Source of the DNA: an uncultured Clostridia bacterium
GTDB lineage: Bacteria > Bacillota > Clostridia > Oscillospirales > Acutalibacteraceae
Assembly (NCBI GenBank): GCA_946186245.1
Contig: CAMHMN010000024.1
Location: 1-36,634 of the forward strand
Direction: 5' to 3'
DNA: 36,634 bases
This document shows, in pieces, positions 16,365 to 23,231 of the stretch. The notes under the pieces were generated by a model. The model saw nothing but the letters and a program-made list of their open reading frames with translations, was not told the origin of the DNA and ran no database searches. The position numbers were made by a program, and so were the translations under genes. Positions within the stretch are counted from its first letter, which is position 1; each line of letters begins with the position of its first letter.

Positions 16365-16877
16365 TCACAGTATTCCCACGGCCTTCATGATATCAAGGGC
16401 AACGAAGCCGCGAGGCTGATCGCCGTTGACCGTGTGATCGGCGGCTTCACGGTAGATGGAATCACGGCGTGCGTAAAGGTCGCGGATGGCTGCCATCTTG
16501 TCTTCGCACTGGAGAAGAGGACGGGTGGTATCGTATTGAAGGCGCTGATAGATCACTTCGGGAGAAACGTCGATCAGCACTAGTTCGCAGCCCTTCCGGA
16601 GCGCGTCGATATTTCGACGGAAGGTGAGTGCTCCGCCGCCGGCTGAAATGATCAGCCGCTCACGTCCGGCCAGTTCGCAGCAAATTCTGTGTTCCACGTC
16701 GCGAAAATACGGTTCCCCCCGTTCGGCAAAAATCTCGCTGACTGTCATTCCTTCGGTCTGCTCGATCAGCTTGTCGGTATCCACCAGTTCACGTCCGGTG
16801 TTGAGTGAAAGCTCTGCGCCGACCGTGCTCTTACCGCAACCCATAAAGCCGAAGAGGACAATATTCCTGTTCATCAT
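16365..16877 (-). CDS. aroK: Shikimate kinase
   Basis: 170 residues, the usual length. Phosphorylates shikimate at the 3-hydroxyl in the pathway to chorismate. The Walker A loop is GFMGCGKSTVG (residues 10-20). The shikimate-binding 'VDTDKLIE' follows at 32-39, then 'RGEPYFRDVEHR' and 'ISAGGGA' (the GGG substrate loop). The lid Arg lies in 'DTTRPLL'. It starts 20 bp after aroE on the same strand, so the two form an operon. Start is ATG at 16877 or the adjacent ATG at 16874, with GGGGAT about 10 nt upstream. All key residues are present. Confidence 0.96.
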   Translation of the reverse strand: MMNRNIVLFGFMGCGKSTVGAELSLNTGRELVDTDKLIEQTEGMTVSEIFAERGEPYFRDVEHRICCELAGRERLIISAGGGALTFRRNIDALRKGCELVLIDVSPEVIYQRLQYDTTRPLLQCEDKMAAIRDLYARRDSIYREAADHTVNGDQPRGFVALDIMKAVGIL

Positions 16878-16897
16878 ATGTCATCAATCCCCGCTGT

Positions 16898-17749
16898 TTA
16901 TTGTTTGTCGGTGAAATGCTCATTCATATACCCGGTTGCGGCGGTGATGACGCGTTCCACATCCGACTGATTGAAACTGACGCCCAGCCAGATTTCCTGC
17001 GCGGCGGCAGCCTGCCAGACAAGCATCGGCATTCCGCCCTGCGCCTTGCAGCCGCATTCGCGTGCGGTTGTGATCAGCGCCGTGTGTTCCGGATTGTAAA
17101 CTGCGTCGAATACGGCCTTGCAGCCCTTCAGCAGATCCTTCTGCACGGGCATATTCCCCACCTTCGGGTACATGCCGACGGGCGTCGCGTTGACAAGCAG
17201 ATCGAATTCGCCCGAAAGCTCGCTGATTTTCACAATATCGGCGCGGAAATCGGGGTGGAATTCTTTGATATCCGAAATAATCGCCTGTGCGGACGGAATA
17301 TCGCTCTCCAGCACGCCGAAGGTCACTTCGCAGCCCGCTCTGGCAGCTTCTCCGGCGAAAACGCGGCAGACACCTCCCGCCCCGAGAACGGCGACCTTGC
17401 CTTCCAATGCGATATCCGCCGCGGCGAGGGCACGGACAAAGCCGATCGGGTCGGTTGTCCTTCCCGATTTGTCGGAACACCTGACGGTGTTGACCGACCC
17501 GTATTCCTCCGCCAAGCCTTCCACGCTTGTCAGGAAGGGAATGACCGCCGACTTGAAGGGAATGGTGACATTGAAGCCGTCCAGCTCATTCATCAGGCGC
17601 GGAATTTCCGTATCGAGCGAATCCGGCGAAATATCCGCCACGGAATATTCTCCGTCAATACCGTTCAGCCTGAAAAGTTCCGTGTGAATAAAGGGCGACA
17701 TGGTGTGACCAATCGGATGTCCGATGACTGCGAAATGCTTTGTGCTCAT
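16898..17749 (-). CDS. aroE: Shikimate dehydrogenase (NADP+)
   Basis: 283 residues. Reduces 3-dehydroshikimate to shikimate, supplying the AroK substrate encoded downstream. The shikimate-binding 'GHTMSPFIH' is near the N-terminus, the catalytic Lys66 is in 'NVTIPFKS', and Asp100 is in 'TTDPIGF' (the 'NTDGxGF' position). The nucleotide-binding 'GAGGVCR' and 'NATPVGMYP' are also present. The ATG at 17749 is preceded by GGGAG at 8 nt, better than the in-frame ATG at 17764. It is the first gene of the aroE-aroK operon and is divergent from acpP. Confidence 0.96.
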   Translation of the reverse strand: MSTKHFAVIGHPIGHTMSPFIHTELFRLNGIDGEYSVADISPDSLDTEIPRLMNELDGFNVTIPFKSAVIPFLTSVEGLAEEYGSVNTVRCSDKSGRTTDPIGFVRALAAADIALEGKVAVLGAGGVCRVFAGEAARAGCEVTFGVLESDIPSAQAIISDIKEFHPDFRADIVKISELSGEFDLLVNATPVGMYPKVGNMPVQKDLLKGCKAVFDAVYNPEHTALITTARECGCKAQGGMPMLVWQAAAAQEIWLGVSFNQSDVERVITAATGYMNEHFTDKQ

Positions 17750-17850
17750 TATTTTTTCTCCCATCTTGATTGAATCATTCTATTTTTGTGAAGCTTCAGA
17801 ATTATTTTAGAATAAATCCTGAAAAAATAAAAAAAATTACAATAAAAATA

Positions 17851-17879
17851 TTGACAAATGCGCATTATGCTAATAATAT
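17851..17879 (+). promoter_or_regulatory. acpP promoter
   Basis: Perfect TTGACA (17851-17856), 17-bp spacer, TAATAT (17874-17879), giving a leader of about 140 nt before the GTG start. The 17750-18023 gap holds this promoter and AT-rich sequence. Confidence 0.55.
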
Positions 17880-18023
17880 CTTAATAGTGGCTTTTATCTG
17901 TGATCAGGATTTCCTCTGCGCTTTTATATGATAACACATCGCAGCGCAAAATTCAACAGATTTTATTTGCTGCCGGGCTAATTCTATTATTCGCCCGAAT
18001 TATCCTCAAAGGAGGTGCTTTTT

Positions 18024-18251
18024 GTGGTTTTTGAAAAGGTTAAGAACATCCTTGCCGCACAGTTCGACGTCGATGAGGATTCCATCACTATGGAAACTGA
18101 CATTCTGGAGGATCTCGAAGCGGATTCACTCGACGTAATGGATCTGATGATGACGCTGGGTGACGAATTCGACATGCAGGTCGACGAGTCCGAGATCGAA
18201 AACATCACCACTGTCGGCGCGCTGGTCAATTTCATTGAAGCCAATTCATAA
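18024..18251 (+). CDS. acpP: Acyl carrier protein
   Basis: 75 residues, acidic and helical, the carrier of growing acyl chains in fatty-acid synthesis. The phosphopantetheine attachment Ser35 lies in 'LEADSLDVMDLMM', the classic D-S-L-D motif. The start is the GTG at 18024, 8 nt after GGAGG. Another in-frame GTG at 18015 lies on that ribosome binding site and is rejected. It is monocistronic, with its own promoter and terminator and no fab genes in this window, so it may be either the main or an accessory ACP. Confidence 0.95.
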   Translation: MVFEKVKNILAAQFDVDEDSITMETDILEDLEADSLDVMDLMMTLGDEFDMQVDESEIENITTVGALVNFIEANS

Positions 18252-18281
18252 TGAGTTGACTGCTGCCTGAAAATAATAAAC

Positions 18282-18338
18282 AACGGATACTGCCGGCTGC
18301 TGTTTGGAGAGCTTTTCGGAAGTATCCGTTATTTATTT
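18282..18338 (+). terminator. Terminator of acpP
   Basis: Stem AACGGATACT (18282-18291) with AGTATCCGTT (18321-18330), large loop, then ATTTATTT. The other flank is also AT-rich, so it may serve the converging DUF2185 gene too. Confidence 0.75.
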
Positions 18339-18372
18339 GGAAGAGGGTTTATTCCAGAGACAAATTTTTTCA

Positions 18373-18732
18373 TTAAGACAAGAACTGCCAATCCACATCA
18401 AATGAAATGTTGACCCACTGGCCGTTCTCATCGCGTCTGAAAGCACTGTACGGAGGAGCATCCAGCAGCGAAAGTGCGTCGGGGCAGTAATTGACAACTG
18501 TATTGAGATCATACACACCGTTGTAGCGGGAATTGGCGAGATATTCGTCACTTTCCGTGCCGGTAAAGAAGCGCCAGCCGCTGTCATACAGAGAGGATGG
18601 CATCACGCGGTATACCAATGAAACAGGCATTCCGTCCACCAGAACCGTGTCAGGTGCAATGCACAGGCCTTTGTTGCGCACATAGGTTTTAAGCTCTTCC
18701 CGCGGAATCTTGAAGTTTTTGAACATCACCAT
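18373..18732 (-). CDS. DUF2185 (Imm33-like) protein
   Basis: 119 residues of the DUF2185 family, related to the Imm33 immunity proteins of polymorphic toxin systems but often found alone. Hallmarks are 'VLVDGMPVSLVYRVMPSSLYDSGWRFFTGTESDEYLANSRYNGVYDLNTVVNYCPD' (quoted in part) and 'LDAPPYSAFRRDENGQW', matching the SGWRFF-G-E-S-E-Y and P-D-hydrophobic-LDAP pattern. No toxin gene is adjacent, so an immunity role here is not supported. Start is ATG at 18732 with AAAGGGG about 10 nt upstream; the ATG at 18726 is also possible. It is soluble and monocistronic as far as can be seen. Confidence 0.85.
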   Translation of the reverse strand: MVMFKNFKIPREELKTYVRNKGLCIAPDTVLVDGMPVSLVYRVMPSSLYDSGWRFFTGTESDEYLANSRYNGVYDLNTVVNYCPDALSLLDAPPYSAFRRDENGQWVNISFDVDWQFLS

Positions 18733-18879
18733 GCTGACACGACCCCTTTCACCGATTTTATTTTAAGGATACTTCAAATAGTTATCTATTTCTGCGTGTT
18801 TTTGTAAACTTAATATAAACAATGAAACAACTGCTCAGGCGGCGCCGTACCGTTGGCAATGATGGCATGGTCTGAAAAA

Positions 18880-19737
18880 CTATCTCTGAAGAATGCCGAT
18901 TCCTATCAGCCCGGGACCAGTGTGTATTCCCATGGCAACGCCGATCTGACCGGTGACGGTTACCCTGCTGTTGGGAATCACGGCTTCCGCCTTCTTACGG
19001 GTTTTCATACCTTCCTCCGGTGCACAGCCGTTCATGACAGCCAGCTCGCTTTTTTCCGCCTGCATGGCGAATTCCTTTGCCAGATCTATGACCTTCTGAA
19101 TGGAACGGGCTCTGCCGATGGCCTTTGCCGCGGTATAATATATTCCGTCCTCATTACATGAAATAATGGGCTTGATGCTCAGCGACATTCCCAGCATGGC
19201 AGAAACCAATCCTATTCTGCCGCCCTTTTGCAGATACTTGAGCGTATCCAGACAGAAGAACACCTTTGCTTTGGGCACTTCCAGCATTATTTTTTCAGTC
19301 AGCTCGTCCCATGGCATGTTTTCATCATTGATCATCTGTGCGGCGCGAATCGCAATCAGCCCCGCGCCGATGGAAATATTCCTGGTATCTACCACAAAGA
19401 TATCCAGCCCTTCGTATTCCTCCGCCGTCACACGGATCATGTTGTTCGTACCGCTGAGTCCGGAGGATATGGTCACCGCCAGCACCTTCTCATAACCGTC
19501 GGCTTTGATCCTGTCAAACATTTCACTTACCATGCTGTGGTTGGGCAGTGAAGTCTTTGGGATCTCTGTCGGAAGCCTGTCGTACATTTCAGATGGCTCA
19601 AGATCCACTCCGTCCAGATACTGTCTGTCCGAATAATTGATAAGAAGCGGAAGCCAGTAAATGTTGTACTTTGTCCTGTATTCCATCGGCACATCTGTCC
19701 CGGAATCCACCATCAGCGCTATTTTATTCTTATTCAT
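18880..19737 (-). CDS. DegV family fatty-acid-binding protein
   Basis: 285 residues, the normal DegV (FakB-like) length. These proteins bind a fatty acid and, with a FakA kinase, present it for phosphorylation. Family motifs are 'IALMVDSGTDVP', 'KTSLPNHSMV', 'VLAVTISSGLSGTNNM', 'VDTRNISIGAGLI', 'LDTLKYLQKGGRIG' and the terminal 'HTGPGLIGIGI'. The Ser/Thr-rich ligand loops are intact. It starts at ATG 19737, with GAGG about 10 nt upstream, and lies 68 bp after the DUF1836 gene on the same strand, so the two are likely cotranscribed. No fakA is in the window. Confidence 0.95.
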   Translation of the reverse strand: MNKNKIALMVDSGTDVPMEYRTKYNIYWLPLLINYSDRQYLDGVDLEPSEMYDRLPTEIPKTSLPNHSMVSEMFDRIKADGYEKVLAVTISSGLSGTNNMIRVTAEEYEGLDIFVVDTRNISIGAGLIAIRAAQMINDENMPWDELTEKIMLEVPKAKVFFCLDTLKYLQKGGRIGLVSAMLGMSLSIKPIISCNEDGIYYTAAKAIGRARSIQKVIDLAKEFAMQAEKSELAVMNGCAPEEGMKTRKKAEAVIPNSRVTVTGQIGVAMGIHTGPGLIGIGILQR

Positions 19738-19805
19738 AAATCATAACCTCACTCTTCATAACTCACAAATAACCTATCGTCAATAACCTGTCTTCCCGTA
19801 TTCTA

Positions 19806-20390
19806 TTACGTGTCTGCCTTGTCTTTTGTCGATTCTTCCCGAATGATCGACAGCATCTTTGATGTGAATATTTTGGTGGCAAACGAACACACTGCCATCG
19901 TTATCATGGTGTGATTCGCATTGTAGCTGAAATGGATTTGGGTGTCTTCACCGTCCTGGCCGGAAGAAAGCACGCTCTGTGCGACAATTTTGACGGAACG
20001 TTCCACATAATCGCAAAAGCTGTCATAGCATACGTCTTTTTCGTTGGTTGTCAACACCGTGTCAATTCCCAGTCGGATGTCCCCGATGGAAGCTGCCTGC
20101 TTTAAAATGGTAAATACAATCAGGCTGGCAATGTGTTCGCGGCTATACTTTTTCTTGTCCGGCTTTTTCACCATGCCCAGCTTGACATAATTGTTGATCA
20201 TTGACGGCGTGATGATCGCCTCACCGTTGATCCCGATGAGAGGCATCAGCATATCCTCAATGACCGTCACCACCTGATCCATATACAGTCCCAGCGTCGG
20301 GATCTGTTCCCATCGCGGCAGTCTGAAATTGGAGACGCTCTCCGCGTATTCAATCATGCTGCTGTTTTTGACAAAATTCATGTTATCCAA
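19806..20390 (-). CDS. DUF1836 family protein, MerR-like helix-turn-helix
   Basis: 194 residues. The conserved start of DUF1836 is clear: 'FRLPRWEQIPTLGLYMDQVVTVIEDML', then 'ITPSMINNYVKLGMVKKPDKKKYSREHIASLIVFTILKQ', which reads like a winged MerR-type DNA-binding domain (helix-turn-helix, then 'K..Y...hI..L'). The family is thought to act as DNA-binding regulators. The start is a TTG at 20390, 7 nt after AGGAGG; an ATG three codons on is too far from it. The promoter overlaps a long inverted repeat (20414-20454), a natural site for autoregulation. It lies upstream of degV in the same direction. Confidence 0.9.
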   Translation of the reverse strand: MDNMNFVKNSSMIEYAESVSNFRLPRWEQIPTLGLYMDQVVTVIEDMLMPLIGINGEAIITPSMINNYVKLGMVKKPDKKKYSREHIASLIVFTILKQAASIGDIRLGIDTVLTTNEKDVCYDSFCDYVERSVKIVAQSVLSSGQDGEDTQIHFSYNANHTMITMAVCSFATKIFTSKMLSIIREESTKDKADT

Positions 20391-20413
20391 ATAATCACCT
20401 CCTTCAAATGAAA

Positions 20414-20454
20414 AAACGATATAATCTGGTTCTTACAATTAGATTATATCGTTT
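20414..20454. promoter_or_regulatory. 14-bp inverted repeat spanning the DUF1836 promoter
   Basis: Perfect arms at 20414-20427 and 20441-20454 (AAACGATATAATCT and its complement) separated by 13 bp. The right arm contains the minus-strand -10. The left arm would be about 10-23 nt into the transcript. For read-through from the upstream gene it forms an AT-rich hairpin followed by six T residues, so it could also terminate that transcript. Confidence 0.8.
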
Positions 20455-20471
20455 ATCGACTTTGTTGTCAA
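20443..20471 (-). promoter_or_regulatory. Perfect sigma-A promoter of the DUF1836-degV genes
   Basis: On the minus strand, TTGACA (20466-20471), a 17-bp spacer and TATAAT (20443-20448), 12 of 12 consensus positions, inside the inverted repeat described separately. Confidence 0.9.
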
Positions 20472-20567
20472 CCGTATTGAATTAATTTAGAAAAAATCAC
20501 ATACTCATCAAATATTGTATAGTCCTGTGTGTCATGAGAAAAGCACGCTTTGTGTGATCACACACAA

Positions 20568-21131
20568 TTAATACAGGGTCGCATAAATACGTTTGGTGCG
20601 TTCGACTTTCTTGACATAATGATCGGTATCTGAAAAAGGAATGGTGTGAAGCGATTTGCCGTCGCTGGAAAAAGCCACATCGTTCAGCCATGAGCTGACT
20701 CTCCCCATTCCGGCGTGATATGCGGCAATCACCAGTCTTTCTTCTCCGAACCGCTCCTTGATGAGTGATAAGAAAAACACGCCGTATCGGATATTGGTTT
20801 CAGGATCAAATACATCGTCATACTTGTCTGCACCCTCGGCGTCCTTCGAACGAAGCCAGTCAAAGGTTTCCGGCATGAGCTGCATGAGTCCGCAGGCTCC
20901 CAAATGAGAGACAGCGTCACTGTCAAACCTGCTTTCGGTGTGGATCACTGCATAGGCAAGATTCTCGTCCACACCGTACATGCGGCAATATTTTTCAACA
21001 AATGAAGCGTAACTTCTCGGATAAAACCGTGTTTTCAGCGTCAGTATTCCCGCATATGCACTTCCCAGCAGCATGGCCGCCACCAGCAGCATGGCTATCG
21101 GTCTTTTCGTTTTGCGCATACTTATCACCAT
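20568..21131 (-). CDS. Lytic transglycosylase (SLT domain)
   Basis: 187 residues. An N-terminal membrane helix or uncleaved signal (about 12-31) is followed by a soluble-lytic-transglycosylase domain that cuts peptidoglycan glycan strands outside the cell. The catalytic Glu66 is in 'VIHTESRFD', followed by 'GACGLMQLMPETFDWL' and 'AAYHAGMGRVSSWL', the three standard SLT motifs. The start may be ATG 21131 (AGGTG about 10 nt upstream) or ATG 21119 (GGTGAT 5 nt upstream). It begins 23 bp after coaE, and the two form an operon, an arrangement often seen in Clostridia. Confidence 0.94.
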   Translation of the reverse strand: MVISMRKTKRPIAMLLVAAMLLGSAYAGILTLKTRFYPRSYASFVEKYCRMYGVDENLAYAVIHTESRFDSDAVSHLGACGLMQLMPETFDWLRSKDAEGADKYDDVFDPETNIRYGVFFLSLIKERFGEERLVIAAYHAGMGRVSSWLNDVAFSSDGKSLHTIPFSDTDHYVKKVERTKRIYATLY

Positions 21132-21154
21132 AGAGACGTATCACCTCAAAGCAA

Positions 21155-21763
21155 TTATTCAGAAGCAAACCGTTTCAGTATCTTTTCGGCAACGGCGGCG
21201 GAATCACGCTCCAACACAGCAAGATTCCCGTCGTTTACTATCACAAATTCGCAGTGTGAAATATAATAATCATCATCATGCTGGCGGCTGAGCCTGCTGC
21301 GTATTTCCTGTTCTGTCAGGTTGTCGCGCAGCATCAGCCTTTTTACGCGGATTTCCGGAGGAGCAACCACGGCGACACACACATCACACAGGAAATCAAG
21401 CTCCGCCTCAATCAGCAGAGGGGCGTCAAACAGACAGTTTTTCCCTTCGGAAGCACATTGCCTTGCCTGCTGGAGCATACGGCGTTTTATCTCGGTATGC
21501 ATGATGCCGTTAAGAATCGCTGTATTCTTTTCCGATGAAAAAGCGCGCGCGCCCAGCAGTCTTCGATCCAGACTGCCGTCGGGCAGAATGATATCTCCCC
21601 CGAAGGTGTCAGCCAGTACAGACAGAAGGGGTTCACCGGGCATCACCACCTGACGCGCAATCAGATCGGCATCTATCACCACAAAGCCACGCTCCGCAAA
21701 GACTCTCGTGACGCACCCTTTGCCCGCGCCGCTCGGACCCGTAATCCCGACCAACAATGCCAT
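21155..21763 (-). CDS. coaE: Dephospho-CoA kinase
   Basis: 202 residues, the usual CoaE length. Catalyses the last step of coenzyme A synthesis, phosphorylating the 3'-OH of dephospho-CoA. Motifs are the N-terminal P-loop GITGPSGAGKG, 'VIDADLIARQVV', 'LLIEAELDFLCDVCVAVVAPPEIRVKRLMLRD' (quoted in part) and 'RLSRQ'. The residue after the P-loop Lys is Gly rather than the usual Ser/Thr, resembling adenylate kinase loops. The ATG at 21763 has only 2 nt after GGAGG; a TTG two codons later has 8 nt, so the true start is uncertain. It is the first gene of the coaE-SLT operon. Confidence 0.94.
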   Translation of the reverse strand: MALLVGITGPSGAGKGCVTRVFAERGFVVIDADLIARQVVMPGEPLLSVLADTFGGDIILPDGSLDRRLLGARAFSSEKNTAILNGIMHTEIKRRMLQQARQCASEGKNCLFDAPLLIEAELDFLCDVCVAVVAPPEIRVKRLMLRDNLTEQEIRSRLSRQHDDDYYISHCEFVIVNDGNLAVLERDSAAVAEKILKRFASE

Positions 21764-21782
21764 AACCTCCCCTTTTTAATAA

Positions 21783-21811
21783 ATAATATTATTCAAACGC
21801 AGTGAAGTCAA
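21783..21811 (-). promoter_or_regulatory. coaE promoter
   Basis: On the minus strand, TTGACT (21806-21811), 17-bp spacer, TATTAT (21783-21788), 10 of 12 consensus positions and about 20 bp from the start codon. Confidence 0.65.
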
Positions 21812-21896
21812 CCTGCTATTTGTAAACAATTCTGAAGAAATATTATGATTGTAATAAATCGGCAAAAAAAAACAAACGATTTTGTACATATCATCG

Positions 21897-21925
21897 TTGA
21901 CAATTTGAAGAAAATATGGTTAAAT
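21897..21925 (+). promoter_or_regulatory. Promoter of the Ntn-hydrolase-like gene
   Basis: Perfect TTGACA (21897-21902), 17-bp spacer, TTAAAT (21920-21925). It is divergent from the coaE promoter. Confidence 0.55.
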
Positions 21926-21965
21926 AATATATGAATTATTCAACAGATCAAATGGAGGAATCATA

Positions 21966-23156
21966 ATGAATGTTCAGTTAAACGATAGCGGCGTTCCTAT
22001 ACTCAAGCAGAAAACCTTTGTTCAGAAAGTAAAGACTTTTCTTCTTTGGGCAATTCTTGTCGTTTTGACACTCGCCGCAGCACTTCTGGTATATCTGTGC
22101 TTTGCCGGAGCAAGTGAAATGGCGGCTCTGACCACCCTTAAGCAGGTCAGCGATCATCCCTATTATACCATGACATACGAAAATTTCGATTATTCCGACA
22201 TGGTGACGCAGGAACTGGGCAACAATGACGCTGTCATCAAGTATTACAAAACCAAATTTTTCAAAGGACTTTCCGGTCTGATCCCCGGTGAAAACAAAAA
22301 CGATTATGCCACCAAAGGTTCAATGGCCTTTTACGGAAGAACCTTTACAAACACCTATATGAAGGGACGTATCTATAATTCATACGATGTGCCGATTATG
22401 ATGGTTACCGCCAAGCCGGAAAACGGCTATAAGTCATGGAACATCATCGATATGACCGATCTGGGACTGAAATCCCAGCAGGAAATCGACCCGTGGTTCA
22501 ATAATTCCTTCCAAACGGTTGCCGCTACTTATTGCGTATCAGAGGGAATCAATTCCGAACTGTTTTCCGTTTCGCTCATTTCTTGTCCCGTCGCAGAATG
22601 TGACGATACGCCGCTTGTCAACATCACCCCCTTCATGGCGGTCAGACTTATGCTGGATCGCGCTGCCACAGTGGACAGCGCCATAGAGCTTCTCACCGGG
22701 TATGATATTGATTTCAGCAGCGGCGCCTATCATTTCTTGATTTCGGAAAAATACGGCAACAGCGCAATCATCGAGTATGTTGACGGAAAGATGTCCGTCA
22801 CTTTCTGTGACCCGACCATTCATCACCAGATCTGCACCAATAAGATGGAGGACAAGAACGTCAGAGCTGCCGACAAGGATTACAGCGACCGTTACCAGGA
22901 GCTTTCTCTTTACAAGGATTTCAACAACGTTCTCACCAGTTCTTACGATTCCGGCCTCGGTCAGGCTCCTGCCTATATGGATCTGATGATGGCTGACAAA
23001 TCCAAGCCCCTGAAGGAAACCGGCGAGGAGCATTTCAACACCACCATGTACGGCACGCAGTACACCGTCTTATATGACTATTTCAAGATGAAAATGCATA
23101 TAGTGATCGGAGGAGACACCAAAGCACAGTCCTACACATACGATCTGGATGCGTAA
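21966..23156 (+). CDS. Membrane-anchored linear-amide hydrolase-like protein without nucleophile Cys
   Basis: 396 residues. A membrane helix (24-46) anchors an exported domain related to the linear amide C-N hydrolase/choloylglycine hydrolase (Ntn) family. Supporting segments are 'AFYGRTFTN' (where enzymes have 'xFGRNxDW'), 'SEGINSELFSVSL', 'MLDRAATVDSAIELLTGYDI', 'YHFLISEKYGNSAIIEYVDGKMSV' and 'QICTN'. Active members need an N-terminal Cys just before the 'GRN' region. Here no Cys occurs between residue 46 and residue 189, and 'GR' is followed by Thr-Phe-Thr-Asn. Catalysis is therefore unlikely, and a binding role is inferred. The ATG at 21966 has GGAGG 7 nt upstream. It is monocistronic, with its own promoter and terminator. 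Confidence 0.82.
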   Translation: MNVQLNDSGVPILKQKTFVQKVKTFLLWAILVVLTLAAALLVYLCFAGASEMAALTTLKQVSDHPYYTMTYENFDYSDMVTQELGNNDAVIKYYKTKFFKGLSGLIPGENKNDYATKGSMAFYGRTFTNTYMKGRIYNSYDVPIMMVTAKPENGYKSWNIIDMTDLGLKSQQEIDPWFNNSFQTVAATYCVSEGINSELFSVSLISCPVAECDDTPLVNITPFMAVRLMLDRAATVDSAIELLTGYDIDFSSGAYHFLISEKYGNSAIIEYVDGKMSVTFCDPTIHHQICTNKMEDKNVRAADKDYSDRYQELSLYKDFNNVLTSSYDSGLGQAPAYMDLMMADKSKPLKETGEEHFNTTMYGTQYTVLYDYFKMKMHIVIGGDTKAQSYTYDLDA

Positions 23157-23191
23157 CACGCTTTGCGTCATTCCATACAAACACAATAGCC

Positions 23192-23231
23192 AAGAGCCGA
23201 TGCGACATTCCAGCCGCATCGGCTCTTATTG
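23192..23231 (+). terminator. Terminator overlapping a convergent stop codon
   Basis: A 13-bp perfect stem (23192-23204 with 23215-23227), 10-nt loop. The stop codon of the minus-strand FAD oxidoreductase gene (23226-23228) lies in the right arm. Confidence 0.8.

Noticed and set aside
18373-18732. Immunity gene of a polymorphic toxin locus
   Set aside because: DUF2185 is Imm33-related, but no toxin or secretion gene is nearby; housekeeping-type neighbours argue against it.
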